Origin: Glycomyces sp. NRRL B-16210
GTDB taxonomy: Bacteria; Actinomycetota; Actinomycetes; Mycobacteriales; Micromonosporaceae
Direction: 5' to 3'
DNA: 64,000 bases
Assembly (NCBI RefSeq): GCF_000719515.1
Contig: NZ_JOGR01000002.1
Span: 124,001-188,000, forward strand
Part shown: piece by piece, positions 43,173 through 51,657 of the stretch
How positions within the stretch are numbered: the first letter of the stretch is position 1
How the letters are laid out: the number at the start of each line of letters is the position of its first letter
Translations under genes and position numbers: made by a program
The notes under the pieces: model-generated
The model's database searches: none
The model's input: only the letters and a program-made list of their open reading frames with translations
Told to the model about the DNA's origin: nothing

Positions 43173-43873
43173 ACTATACGGACCAGTTGTGTAGGCTGAT
43201 CGGGGTTCCTGAAATTCAGGTGGATCCCGTTCGCGACAGAACTCTAAGTGAATCTCTGGGCATTCAATTGCCAAGTGACTACCTACAGTGGGCGAGTCAG
43301 TACGAAACCCTTGAGATTTGCAATGAAATGATTGTGTGGAACTGGCTTTCGAAATTGCGCCCCTTGCCAACACCTGCGTCGGTTGGTGCAACATTGGAGG
43401 GCATTGATCTTGCCCGTGCGACTGCGCAGGGCAGAGAAAACGTACTCGATTCAGAAGATAATGCGACTGGCCCTCGCCCATGGCTTCCGATTTACCCCGA
43501 GGCCGGAGGGCTATTTCCTTGGGGTACTGATACAAATGGCACGCTCTATCTTTGGGATGCGAGGAACTCTGATCCTGATGATTGGACTGTGGTTCTGTAC
43601 AATCGTTCGTGGCGGGAGTTTGATTGCGGGTTCACCGAGTTTCTTGTGCGACTGATGCGTCAAGAATATCGAAACTCTCGCATGTTTATCCGAGAATGGC
43701 CTTGGCTCTCCACTGTCAGGGAGCTCGAATCTGAAGATTCCGGTGCGTTGGTATGGCATACGCCGCGCCGATGGAGCGATTATTTTGAAGAGTACTCGCG
43801 TCGTCGTGATGATATTGATTATGAATGGGACGACTTTTCATGGGTTGATCGGTTTCGGGGTCAAAATCGGTGA
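43169..43873 (+). CDS. SMI1/KNR4 (SUKH)-type immunity protein
   Basis: 234 aa, start overlapping the toxin stop (ATGA). Features of the SUKH fold: ESLGIQLPSDYLQWASQYETLEI near the N-terminus, PWLPIYPEAGGLFPWGTDTNGTLYLWD in the middle and FTEFLVRLMRQE before an acidic, Trp-rich C-terminus (VWHTPRRWSDYFEEYSRRRDD). SUKH proteins are the commonest immunity proteins paired with RHS/polymorphic toxins. GC content is clearly below that of the neighbours, a sign of transfer. It should neutralise the toxin tip encoded just upstream. Confidence 0.85.
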   Translation: MNYTDQLCRLIGVPEIQVDPVRDRTLSESLGIQLPSDYLQWASQYETLEICNEMIVWNWLSKLRPLPTPASVGATLEGIDLARATAQGRENVLDSEDNATGPRPWLPIYPEAGGLFPWGTDTNGTLYLWDARNSDPDDWTVVLYNRSWREFDCGFTEFLVRLMRQEYRNSRMFIREWPWLSTVRELESEDSGALVWHTPRRWSDYFEEYSRRRDDIDYEWDDFSWVDRFRGQNR

Positions 43874-44552
43874 TTCATGAAGGTGTGAGTTAGCCTGATT
43901 GCTTCATGAGATTGAAAAGATGGTCGGTTTCGTAATGTCGCATATCGAGCGATTTCGAAATTGTGACTGGGTCGCTGGCGGGTAGGAGCCAGGGGGTCGT
44001 CTCTGGCTCGCGTGTCCGGCCGTGAGGGAATCGATCGGATTTGAAGCGGGTCGCTTTGAATGGCATACGCCGAAGAAATGGGATGCGTGCTTCCGAGATC
44101 GATAAGCGTTTCAAGAATGCATCAGCAGGCGGGATGACACGCTCGAGCGCCGTTCTCTCTCGCGTTGGGGCGACGAGCCTCGGTAGATCTTGCCGCGTTG
44201 CGGCGGGTTGGGGTTTGCGGGGCTGGTATTGGCGGTTGGGAGCGGTGGTGTCGGTGGGTTTGGGAGTTTTCCTGGGTTGTGCTGGGGTATTGCGTGATTG
44301 CTACGCCATTGGGGACCCCGGTGGGCCGCGGTGGCCACGGTCCGGGTAGAACTGGTTACCGTAAGGGCTCGACGTGAGTGGGGGACGCGACGGGTCACGG
44401 CGCCAACGTGATCGGAGCGCGGATGCCGGCGGCACTCGTTGACGGAGTCGATATGGGTGGATCAGTCCCTCTGTGCCCCAAGGGTATTGAGGCGCTGTCT
44501 CTCGTTCGGTGTGGGGCTGGGTTTCTGCCGCGATCCTCTTCGAGGGCCTGAC
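43874..44552. other. Gene-poor stretch with an immunity-gene relic
   Basis: About 680 bp without an intact gene. Near the left end is a relic of an immunity C-terminus (44040-44105). Its middle (44160-44350) is G-rich on the plus strand with repeated GGTTG-type runs and resembles nothing coding. A reverse-strand 74-codon ORF (43890-44114) has a protein-like tail, but no partner or start signal supports it. Confidence 0.5.
44040..44105 (+). pseudogene. Relic of a second SUKH-type immunity gene (C-terminal end)
   Basis: The plus strand reads FEAGRFEWHTPKKWDACFRD then Arg and stop (TAA 44103-44105). This matches the C-terminal region SGALVWHTPRRWSDYFEE of the intact immunity protein just upstream (shared W-H-T-P-x-x-W and following aromatic). 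No start or N-terminal part exists, so it is a remnant of a duplicated or displaced immunity gene, as common in polymorphic toxin loci. Confidence 0.6.
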
Positions 44553-44819
44553 GTGGAGCGACTCCTCTTCGCCGTCACCGTCAGCCTCTCGGCCCTCGTC
44601 CACATCGGTCCATCTGTGCTTTCCCTGATCGCCGCCGGTTGGCTCGGTTTTCTCGCCGTCTCCCTGGGCGGCAGCGGATTCGACATCGTCTCGGTCTGCC
44701 TGCTCGGCTTCCTCGCCCTGGTCGCGCTCTTCGGCGGCCTGTACCTGCTGCGCCGCGGACTGCGCTCCCTGCGCGCCTCCCTCGCCACCCCGCCATCCCC
44801 CACGCATCCTGGAGACTGA
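44553..44819 (+). CDS. Small membrane protein
   Basis: 88 aa from GTG 44553, preceded by CGAGGG. Two or three membrane segments (LLFAVTVSLSALVHIGPSVLSLIAAGWLGFLAV; DIVSVCLLGFLALVALFGGLYLL) and a basic C-terminal tail (RRGLRSLRASLATPPSP). It ends 2 bp before the sulfotransferase ATG, so the two are co-transcribed. No known function. Confidence 0.65.
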   Translation: MERLLFAVTVSLSALVHIGPSVLSLIAAGWLGFLAVSLGGSGFDIVSVCLLGFLALVALFGGLYLLRRGLRSLRASLATPPSPTHPGD

Positions 44820-44821
44820 CG

Positions 44822-46036
44822 ATGCCCTCCCCACTGCTGAAAGTCATCAACTTCTGTAGCGCCCCTACGATGTACGGCAAGAGCGGCCCCCGCGATCCCG
44901 AGGCGGTCGTGCACCAGATGCTCGACCGCGCCGCCCGGGACGGCCAAGGCGAGCGGCCCGACCCGGACAGCGAGATCATGCGCGACTTCGCCTTCCTGGT
45001 CGAGCAGTTCGCCGCCGCCGAGTCGCTTTCGCCCATCGGCTGGGCCTCGGTCCGCACCGACCTCCAGAACCGGCTTACCAACTGGGTCCGCGTCCAGCGC
45101 CTGCACGCCGAGCACCCCGAACTCGCCGCCGAGGACGTGTCGGACCCGGTGGTCGTCGTCGGCCTGCCCCGCACCGCGACCACCTTGGTGCACAACCTCT
45201 TGGCCGCCGCCGACGGCCACCGCGGCACGAAGCTCTGGGAGCTGCTGCATCCCGAGCTGCCCCTGCCGGAGGCCGAGTCCGAGCGGATCATCAACGGCGT
45301 CGAGCGCGGCCAGAAGGTCATCCGCCTGCTCATCCCCGAGATGGTCGACATCCACCCGCAGGCCGCCCGCAAGGCCGACGAGACCGCGTTCCTGTTCTTC
45401 CACGGGCCGCAGCACCAGGCCCGCGCGCTCATGCCCGAGTACAAGGCCTGGGAGAACGAACGCGACGCCAGCGGCGACTACACCTACCTCAAGCAGGTCC
45501 TCCAGGTCCTCCAACATGGACGGCCGCGCCGCCGCTGGGTGCTGAAGAACCCCATCCACCTCGCCCACCTGCCGGAGCTGCTCAAGGAGTTCCCGAAGGC
45601 CACTATCGTGTGGATGCACCGCGAGCCTGCCACCGTCATGGGCTCGATCTGCTCGCTGGTCGAGACCTCCCACCGCCTCCACCTGCGCAGCGTCGACCCC
45701 GACGCGATCGGGCGGATGTGCCTGGAGATGCTCCAGCGCCTGGTCGGCCGCGGCCGCGACGCCCGCACGCAGATCGCCCCGGGCCGCCTGGTCGACGTGC
45801 CCTACGACTGGCTCACCGCCACCCCGCACACGAGCGTCCCCGAGCTGTACAAGCTCATCGGTGCAAAGTGGACGGACCGCGACGCGGCCGGGCTCGACGC
45901 GATCCTCGCCCGCCCCTCGCGCGCCCGCAAGCACGACTACGCTGCCAGGCGCTACGGCCTCGACGAGATCGAGATCGACCAGGCCTTCGACAACTACGGT
46001 TCCATCGCACTGGCCACCGCGCCCCGGCGCAACTAG
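44822..46036 (+). CDS. Sulfotransferase family protein
   Basis: 404 aa, ATG 44822. PAPS-binding P-loop-like motif VVVGLPRTATTLVHNLL (about 115-131) and the 3'-phosphate-binding region WMHREPATVMGSICSLVE (about 263-280), as in Stf-type sulfotransferases of mycobacteria and streptomycetes. It transfers sulfate from PAPS to a lipid, sugar or small molecule; acceptor unknown. N-terminal residues 1-100 are helical. Second gene after a small membrane protein, followed by a strong terminator hairpin. Confidence 0.88.
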   Translation: MPSPLLKVINFCSAPTMYGKSGPRDPEAVVHQMLDRAARDGQGERPDPDSEIMRDFAFLVEQFAAAESLSPIGWASVRTDLQNRLTNWVRVQRLHAEHPELAAEDVSDPVVVVGLPRTATTLVHNLLAAADGHRGTKLWELLHPELPLPEAESERIINGVERGQKVIRLLIPEMVDIHPQAARKADETAFLFFHGPQHQARALMPEYKAWENERDASGDYTYLKQVLQVLQHGRPRRRWVLKNPIHLAHLPELLKEFPKATIVWMHREPATVMGSICSLVETSHRLHLRSVDPDAIGRMCLEMLQRLVGRGRDARTQIAPGRLVDVPYDWLTATPHTSVPELYKLIGAKWTDRDAAGLDAILARPSRARKHDYAARRYGLDEIEIDQAFDNYGSIALATAPRRN

Positions 46037-46042
46037 ACCAGA

Positions 46043-46072
46043 AGGCCCCGCCCGCATTCGCGGGCGGGGCCT
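46043..46072. terminator. Bidirectional hairpin terminator
   Basis: A 13-bp perfect stem (AGGCCCCGCCCGC) with loop ATTC lies between the convergent sulfotransferase and GH92 genes. Confidence 0.8.
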
Positions 46073-46076
46073 CACT

Positions 46077-49000
46077 TCATTCGCGGATGCCGATGGCGTC
46101 GTAGACGAGCCAGGAGCCTCCCGTGTTGGCGAGGGTGACGGTGTTCTCGCCCGCGGTCAGCTGATCGGCGGGGAGCACGACCTCGAACTGCGACGGCCGG
46201 ATGCCGTCCGCCGCCGAGGAGCCGCTCTCCCAGCGGTAGCCGTCGCCGCCGCCTCGGGCCGTCTCGACGGTCGTCGGATCGTGGCCGTTGAGGGCGATCG
46301 CGATCGACGGCGGCGCGGACTGGTGGGTGTCGAGCAGCCAGGCGGTGAGGGTCAGCCCCTCGGCCGGCACCTCGTCCAGCGTGAACCGCAGGGTGAAGTC
46401 GCTCGACGCGCCCGAGGCCCACGAGTCGTTCGGCCCCGGATGGATGTAGCTCCAGTCCGCCGCGGGGTCGTCCTCACCGACGGTGAAGTCCACGCCTTCC
46501 GAGAACCGATCCGGGTAGTCGCCGTAGCTGCGCGGCGCCAGCGCGAACTCCGCGGCGTTCGTGTCGATCGCCCCCACGAGCGCGACCTCGGCGCCGACCG
46601 TCGCCTCGATCGCATGGGCGAGACCGCCGCCGTCCCAATCGACGCTCAAGTCGAGCTGCTCGGTGCCCGAAGCGCCGATCGGCGGCGTCACGGTGAAGTC
46701 GACGCCGAAGGTCTCGCCGGCGCCCAGTTCGATCTGCCGCGCCTCCGGTTCGACCACCCAGCCGTCGGGGACTCCCAGGCCGACCTCGGTGCTGTTGGCG
46801 CGGTCGGTGTCGTTGTTGCCCAAGGTGACCCGGATGTTCGCCGGCGTGTCCTCCAAGAGTGTGAACGCGTCGGGAGCCGACGCGAGCGACACCGCCGGGG
46901 CCACCTGCACGTACGCGATGGCATCGGACAGCGCCGTTCCCTGCGTCGTGCGTGCGTCGATCGCGAGCCGGTGGGTGCCTTCGGCGTCCTCCGCCGCCTG
47001 GATCGTGACCTCCGCGTCGGCCGTCTCACCTGGGGCCACCTCGACCGTGCCCGAATCCGGTGTCACCTGGAGCGCATCGAGTCCGGGCGCGTTCCACTCG
47101 ATCGCCAGCGGCTCGTCGCCGCGGTTCTCGAACCGCAGTGCCGCCGTCGCGGCGCCTCCCGGATCGACGCGGGGGCTGTCGTCGACGAAGGTCGCCGCGG
47201 CCACCGCCGGCTCGGACTCGGACGGGGGCAGCACGTCCACGCCCCAGTCCTCATTGGGCTGTTCGCCCATCCACAGTTCGAGCGTGCCGCCGTCGGTCAA
47301 CTGCTCATGGCGGAACCACGACGCGTCCCAGGCCTCGCCGTCGAGCTCGGCCCGCTGGATGTACATGGCCTCGTCCGAGTTGCCGTGGGTGACGATCCGG
47401 AACCGGTCGCCCTCGTAGTAGTCCGGGTGCAGCTCGATCGTGATCTCGTCGAACACCGGCGAGGTGAGGTCGTACACCGGCGACGAGTGCCCGCCGCCGG
47501 TCACCTCGAACAGCCCCATGGACATCAGCGCGCTCATCGCGCCCATCTGGCCCTGGTCCTCGTCGTGGTGGCCGTAGCCGTCGTCGGTCGCGATCGAGCC
47601 GTACGTCTTCTCGTTGACCTGCCGCATCCAGTACTGGGTCAGCCAGGGCTTGCCGACGTAGTTGAACAGGTGCGCCATCTCCAGGCCCGGCTGGTTGCCG
47701 TAGCTGACGTACCCGCCGTCGTACTCGGCGATGAAGTTCTCGTCCTCGGCCTGCTCGAACGCGTAATTGAGCTTGTCGGCGTACGCCTGCGTACCCCCGA
47801 GCTCGTTGGCCAGGCCCATCACGTCGTGCACGGTGAACCAGGTCGACTGCCAGGAGGAGGCCTGGACGAAGCCGCTCATGGAGAGCGGGTCGAACGGGTC
47901 CTTCCATTTGCCGTCCGCGTCGCGGGGGCGGCTGAAGCCCGTGTCGTGGTCGAACACGTTGCGCCAGTTGCCCGACCGCTCCATCAGGTAGTCGTGCACG
48001 TCGGTGTCGTCCCACACCTCGAACTCGTTGAGCCCGACGTCGGTGCCGCTGCCGCCGGTCACCTCGAAGCGCACCCACTCGACCTCCTTGGGCCGGAACT
48101 CGATCACGCGCTCGCCGCCGTCGGCGGGGATCCGCGCGACCGGCCTGCGGGTCCCGTCGCTGAAGACGAGCATCCCCCTGCCCGCGTTGGAATCCGCGCT
48201 CGCGCGGTCGCTCAGCACGACCTTGTCGATCGTGCGCGGCTCGTCCCAGGACAGTTGAATCCACGGGTCCGTCTCGCCCGCCGACCGCCAGTCGGTCGCA
48301 CCGGGGGCCCGGCTCGGGCGCCCGTCGACGGCCCGCTCGCCTGCCGATGCCGTGTCGTCGAGCTGGCTGGAGACCGTGACCTCGGCGAACTGCGCGGCGT
48401 TGACGCCGGTCGCGTCGAGTTCACCAGCGAGCTGCGCCAGTGTCCAGTCCTGGTAGGCGTATTCGAGGGTCTGGCCCGCGGCGTTCGGCGCGTAGCCGAG
48501 GTCGAGGTACTCGCGGGCGCCGCCGTTGCCCCAGGTGCCGTACGCCTGCGAGCCCTTGTCGAACAGCCCGCCGAGCGACTGCGCGTCCAGCATGGCCTCG
48601 AAGGCCAGATCGACGTCGAAGTCGCGGATGCCCTTGTTGTAGGCGCCGGCGATGAACGAGGTCACCGGCGCGCCGGTCATGATCAGGGAGTCGTCCCCGG
48701 CGACGGGCCCGCGGGGGAGCAGCCCGCCGTCCTCGTACATCTGCAACTGCGAGCGCACCAGGCTGGAGTAGACCTCCGGGTAGGCCAGGCCGAGCACCGT
48801 GTTCAGGTTCCACTGGGTGAGCCACAGCGCGTCGTAGTTGTACATCGCGAACTCCGGGCGGCCCTGGTCGTCGAGCGGGATCTGCCCGATCCGCTCGGCG
48901 CCCCAGGTGGCGTCCAGGTACTTGCCGTCGGCATCGCTGACGGCGCTGCGTCCGCACAGGACGTGGAACAGGTCGGTGTAGAACTTCACCTGCTGGCGCT

Positions 49001-49982
49001 CGCTGCCGCCTTGCACGTCGATCCTGCCGAGCATCTCGTTCCACACCTGCTGCGAGGCCGCTTTGGTCGCGTCGAAGTCCCAGCCGGGCAGTTCGGCCTG
49101 GACGTTCCGGCGCGCGCCGTCGACGCCGGTGAGCGACAGGCCGACCTTCATCTGGATCTGCTCGCCCTCGGCGAGGTCGTCGTAGCGGACGTACACGCCC
49201 ATGTCCTCGCCCGAGACCTCTTCGACCGCGGCGCCGCCGTCCACCAGCGACCCTTCGGACCAGCCGTGCAGGGAGTCGAAGGGCCGGTCGAAGTCGACGG
49301 TGAAGTACAGCTTCGTGGAGGGGTGGATCGACCGGTCGCCGTGCTGGACGACGTAGCCCTCGATCCCGCTGTCGCCGACCTTGGTGACGTGGGCGTTCTC
49401 CATGACCGCCTCACCGAGCTGCCCGGCGAGGTTGACGATGATCTCGCTCGGGCCCGCCTCGTCGTAGGTGTAGCGGTGCAGGCCGACCCGCTCGGTGGCG
49501 GTGAGCTCGGCGGTGATGCCGTACCGGTCCAGTTCGAGCCGGTGGTAGCCGGGTTGGGCGATCTCGCCGTCGGTGTGGTCGACGTGCGACTGCCAGCCGG
49601 TGTCGCCCTCCAGCTTCGGGACGTCGGTCCCGGTCGTGGGCATCACCTGGACGCCGGAGATCTGCCAGTCGTGGATGTGGCTGAAGCCTTTGACGTCGTT
49701 CTCGCTCCAGTGGTAGCCGGTGCCGCGCGGGTGGTGCGTGCTCGTGTCGGGGCGGAGCTTGACGAACCCGAACGGCTGGCTGGCCGACTGGAAGAAGAAG
49801 AACCTGCTGAGGTCCGATTCGACCCAGGGGTTTACCAGGTCGACGTAGTCGCGCGGGGGCGGTTCGGCCGCGGCCGGGCGCGATCCGTCCGCGACGAACG
49901 CGAACGAGATCAGGCCGGCGAGCGCCAGGCCGATCGACAGTCGTTGGAGGACGCCGACAGGCGGCCCCGTTTCTCTTCGCAT
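46077..49982 (-). CDS. Secreted GH92 mannosidase, Gln in place of the catalytic Glu
   Basis: 1301 aa, signal peptide (RLSIGLALAGLISFAFVADG) then GH92. N-terminal beta-domain (45-315: HPRGTGYHWSENDVKGFSHIH) and (alpha/alpha)6 barrel. An F5/8-type C (CBM32-like) domain is inserted in the barrel (about 524-663: DDTASAGERAVDGRPSRAPGATDW). The metal/base region reads HHDEDQGQMGAMSALMSMGLF (805-825). At the conserved general-acid site (E-G-x-x-W-Q-Y) it reads FVQASSWQSTW with Gln 707. Family members hydrolyse alpha-mannosides; a Gln here is known from an actinobacterial GH92 that removes mannose from mannosyl-phosphate. The C-terminus (about 915-1301) has NPCBM/NEW3-like beta domains. A LacI-type operator lies 50 bp upstream. 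Confidence 0.88.
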   Translation of the reverse strand: MRRETGPPVGVLQRLSIGLALAGLISFAFVADGSRPAAAEPPPRDYVDLVNPWVESDLSRFFFFQSASQPFGFVKLRPDTSTHHPRGTGYHWSENDVKGFSHIHDWQISGVQVMPTTGTDVPKLEGDTGWQSHVDHTDGEIAQPGYHRLELDRYGITAELTATERVGLHRYTYDEAGPSEIIVNLAGQLGEAVMENAHVTKVGDSGIEGYVVQHGDRSIHPSTKLYFTVDFDRPFDSLHGWSEGSLVDGGAAVEEVSGEDMGVYVRYDDLAEGEQIQMKVGLSLTGVDGARRNVQAELPGWDFDATKAASQQVWNEMLGRIDVQGGSERQQVKFYTDLFHVLCGRSAVSDADGKYLDATWGAERIGQIPLDDQGRPEFAMYNYDALWLTQWNLNTVLGLAYPEVYSSLVRSQLQMYEDGGLLPRGPVAGDDSLIMTGAPVTSFIAGAYNKGIRDFDVDLAFEAMLDAQSLGGLFDKGSQAYGTWGNGGAREYLDLGYAPNAAGQTLEYAYQDWTLAQLAGELDATGVNAAQFAEVTVSSQLDDTASAGERAVDGRPSRAPGATDWRSAGETDPWIQLSWDEPRTIDKVVLSDRASADSNAGRGMLVFSDGTRRPVARIPADGGERVIEFRPKEVEWVRFEVTGGSGTDVGLNEFEVWDDTDVHDYLMERSGNWRNVFDHDTGFSRPRDADGKWKDPFDPLSMSGFVQASSWQSTWFTVHDVMGLANELGGTQAYADKLNYAFEQAEDENFIAEYDGGYVSYGNQPGLEMAHLFNYVGKPWLTQYWMRQVNEKTYGSIATDDGYGHHDEDQGQMGAMSALMSMGLFEVTGGGHSSPVYDLTSPVFDEITIELHPDYYEGDRFRIVTHGNSDEAMYIQRAELDGEAWDASWFRHEQLTDGGTLELWMGEQPNEDWGVDVLPPSESEPAVAAATFVDDSPRVDPGGAATAALRFENRGDEPLAIEWNAPGLDALQVTPDSGTVEVAPGETADAEVTIQAAEDAEGTHRLAIDARTTQGTALSDAIAYVQVAPAVSLASAPDAFTLLEDTPANIRVTLGNNDTDRANSTEVGLGVPDGWVVEPEARQIELGAGETFGVDFTVTPPIGASGTEQLDLSVDWDGGGLAHAIEATVGAEVALVGAIDTNAAEFALAPRSYGDYPDRFSEGVDFTVGEDDPAADWSYIHPGPNDSWASGASSDFTLRFTLDEVPAEGLTLTAWLLDTHQSAPPSIAIALNGHDPTTVETARGGGDGYRWESGSSAADGIRPSQFEVVLPADQLTAGENTVTLANTGGSWLVYDAIGIRE

Positions 49983-50031
49983 GGCTCGAGCCTTCCGTCT
50001 CGTCGGCGAGCGGGGGTGCGTCGCCTACGGT

Positions 50032-50045
50032 TGGTATCGATACCA
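50032..50045. promoter_or_regulatory. LacI-type operator before GH92
   Basis: TGGTATCGATACCA is a perfect 14-bp palindrome with the CG centre typical of LacI-family operators, 50 bp upstream of the GH92 start. It matches the sites at 50258-50294 and 54546-54561 in all or nearly all bases. Confidence 0.75.
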
Positions 50046-50257
50046 TATCGAGCCGGCCCCGTAAAGGGACCGACGATGGCCGCCGAGCGAATTCAGTGTG
50101 ACGATGGAGCGGCGCCGACCGAACCCGATGCGGTATCGTCCCAGTTCAAACGTGCATGGTCGGGGGCTCAGCCGTTGCCCGGGCGCGTTCGGAGGCGCCG
50201 CGATCCGGAGTCCGCGATTTTCCGGAATCGATGTACTGGCGGGGTCCGAGGGGGAAC

Positions 50258-50294
50258 TGGTATCGTCATCAACGCAAAGTTGATAACGATACCA
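50258..50294. promoter_or_regulatory. Pair of LacI-type operators before the importer operon
   Basis: TGGTATCGTCATCAAC (50258-50273) and GTTGATAACGATACCA (50279-50294) are inverted copies differing at one base, separated by GCAAA. Each resembles the TTGATATCGATACCAA site near 54546. Their centres are 21 bp apart, two helical turns, so one regulator could bind both on the same face. Confidence 0.7.
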
Positions 50295-50356
50295 ATCGTT
50301 CACGGGACGGTCGGCATCCGAATCCCCCCAGCCCCTCAGATCAAGGAGGATCACAC

Positions 50357-51655
50357 ATGTACCGCAGGTATGGCGTCAAACGCCGTTCACTTGTCACGGC
50401 GGTCGCCGCCGGCACCCCCGCCGCCATCGTGCTCGCGAGCTGCTCGCAGGGCTCGTCCTCGGGCGGCCAGGACGCGGGCGTCGTGACGCTCAACGGCGAC
50501 CGGGCGGACTTCACCGACGCGTACGAGCTGGCGGGCGCCGAGCTCGAGAAGATCACCGGGTACGCCATCGAGCCGCGCAACGTCCCCTCTACCGAGAACT
50601 ACCAGCAGGTCGTCCGCTCCTCGCTCCAGACCAGCAGCACCACCGACCTGGTGAAGTGGTGGAACGGCTACCGGCTCCAGGACCTGGCCCGCTCGGGCGG
50701 CCTGGCCGACCTCTCCGGCCAGTGGGACTCGGCCGCCGAGAAGGGCTGGGTGAACCCCGAGACCCGCGACAGCTTCAGCTACGACGGCAAGGTCTACGGC
50801 ATCCCCATGTACAAGAGCTACTGGGTGATCTTCTACAACCGGCTCGTCTTCGACGAGGTCGGCATCGCGGCGCCGACGACCTGGGACGAGTTCGAGGACA
50901 ACAACGCCAAGCTCCGGGACGCGGGGGTCACGCCCCTGTTCGCCACCCAGGAGGCCGGCTGGACCTCCTCCATCTGGTTCGCCGAGATCCTCTCGAAGCT
51001 CGACCCGCAGTTCTACACCGACCTGACCGCCGGCGAGGCGAAGTACACCGACGCGACCGCCCAGGAGGCCATGCGGATCTGGGCCGGCATGTACGCCGAG
51101 GGCTACTTCACCGCCGCCGACGTCGCCTGGGACTCCGAGCCCTCGCTCCTGGCGAGCGGCGAGGTCGCGCAGGTGCCGATGGGCACCTGGCGCAACGGTA
51201 CCTTCGCCGAGGCCGGCCTGGGCGAGGGCGAGTACTCGGCGTTCCTGCTGCCCCCGTTCGACCCGGCCACCGCGCCGTCGGTGATCGTCGAGTCCGGCAG
51301 CATCTCGGTCGCCGAGAAGGCCCCCAACAAGGAGGCCGCGCTGGAGACGATGGCGAACTGGCTCGACCCGGCCGTGCAGCGGCCCTGGGTCGAGAACATC
51401 AAGGACACCTCCGCGAACCCGCAGGTCACCACCGACGACCCGGTCCTGGAGACCGTGCTCGAAGCGGTGAGCGAGCAGGAGCCGACCGAGCTGGTCCGCT
51501 ACTGGGAGGCCAGCCCGCCCGCGCTCATCGAAGGCGGCGTGCAGCACCTCGGCGCCTTCATGGCCGACCCCACCGAGTCAAACATCATGCCCACGCTGGA
51601 GAACCTGCAATCGCTCGCCGACGACGAGTGGGCGCGGTGGGACGCGGGTTCGTAG
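50357..51655 (+). CDS. ABC sugar importer, extracellular binding lipoprotein (mannose locus)
   Basis: 432 aa, ATG 50357 with AAGGAGG upstream. Signal with KRRSLVTAV then lipobox VLASCSQG (Cys about 29). Family 1 binding protein (KVYGIPMYKSYWVIFYNRLVFDEVGI; TTWDEFEDNNAKLRDAGVTPLFAT). It binds sugars for the next two permeases. Controlled by the operator pair just upstream and the LacI gene at the end of the operon. Neighbours suggest manno-oligosaccharides or mannose glycans as ligand (inference). Confidence 0.92.
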   Translation: MYRRYGVKRRSLVTAVAAGTPAAIVLASCSQGSSSGGQDAGVVTLNGDRADFTDAYELAGAELEKITGYAIEPRNVPSTENYQQVVRSSLQTSSTTDLVKWWNGYRLQDLARSGGLADLSGQWDSAAEKGWVNPETRDSFSYDGKVYGIPMYKSYWVIFYNRLVFDEVGIAAPTTWDEFEDNNAKLRDAGVTPLFATQEAGWTSSIWFAEILSKLDPQFYTDLTAGEAKYTDATAQEAMRIWAGMYAEGYFTAADVAWDSEPSLLASGEVAQVPMGTWRNGTFAEAGLGEGEYSAFLLPPFDPATAPSVIVESGSISVAEKAPNKEAALETMANWLDPAVQRPWVENIKDTSANPQVTTDDPVLETVLEAVSEQEPTELVRYWEASPPALIEGGVQHLGAFMADPTESNIMPTLENLQSLADDEWARWDAGS

Positions 51656-51657
51656 CG

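Larger units (their letters stand above)
49983..50356. promoter_or_regulatory. Divergent control region of GH92 and importer genes
   Basis: 374 bp between the GH92 and binding-protein starts, holding one operator by GH92 (50032-50045) and two before the importer (50258-50294). GATGCGGTATCGTCCCAG (50127-50144) has a further half-site. No gene lies here. Confidence 0.6.

Noticed and set aside
43890..44114. 74-codon reverse-strand ORF with tail SDPVTISKSLDMRHYETDHLF
   Set aside because: The tail looks protein-like, but there is no ribosome site or recognisable domain and it overlaps the immunity relic; left as undecided.
44041..44349. 102-codon plus-strand ORF
   Set aside because: Starts inside the immunity relic in another frame and becomes Gly/Trp-rich; no start signal.
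45861..50486. 1541-codon plus-strand ORF
   Set aside because: Antisense of the GH92 gene; it also spans the terminator and promoter regions, so it cannot be a real gene.
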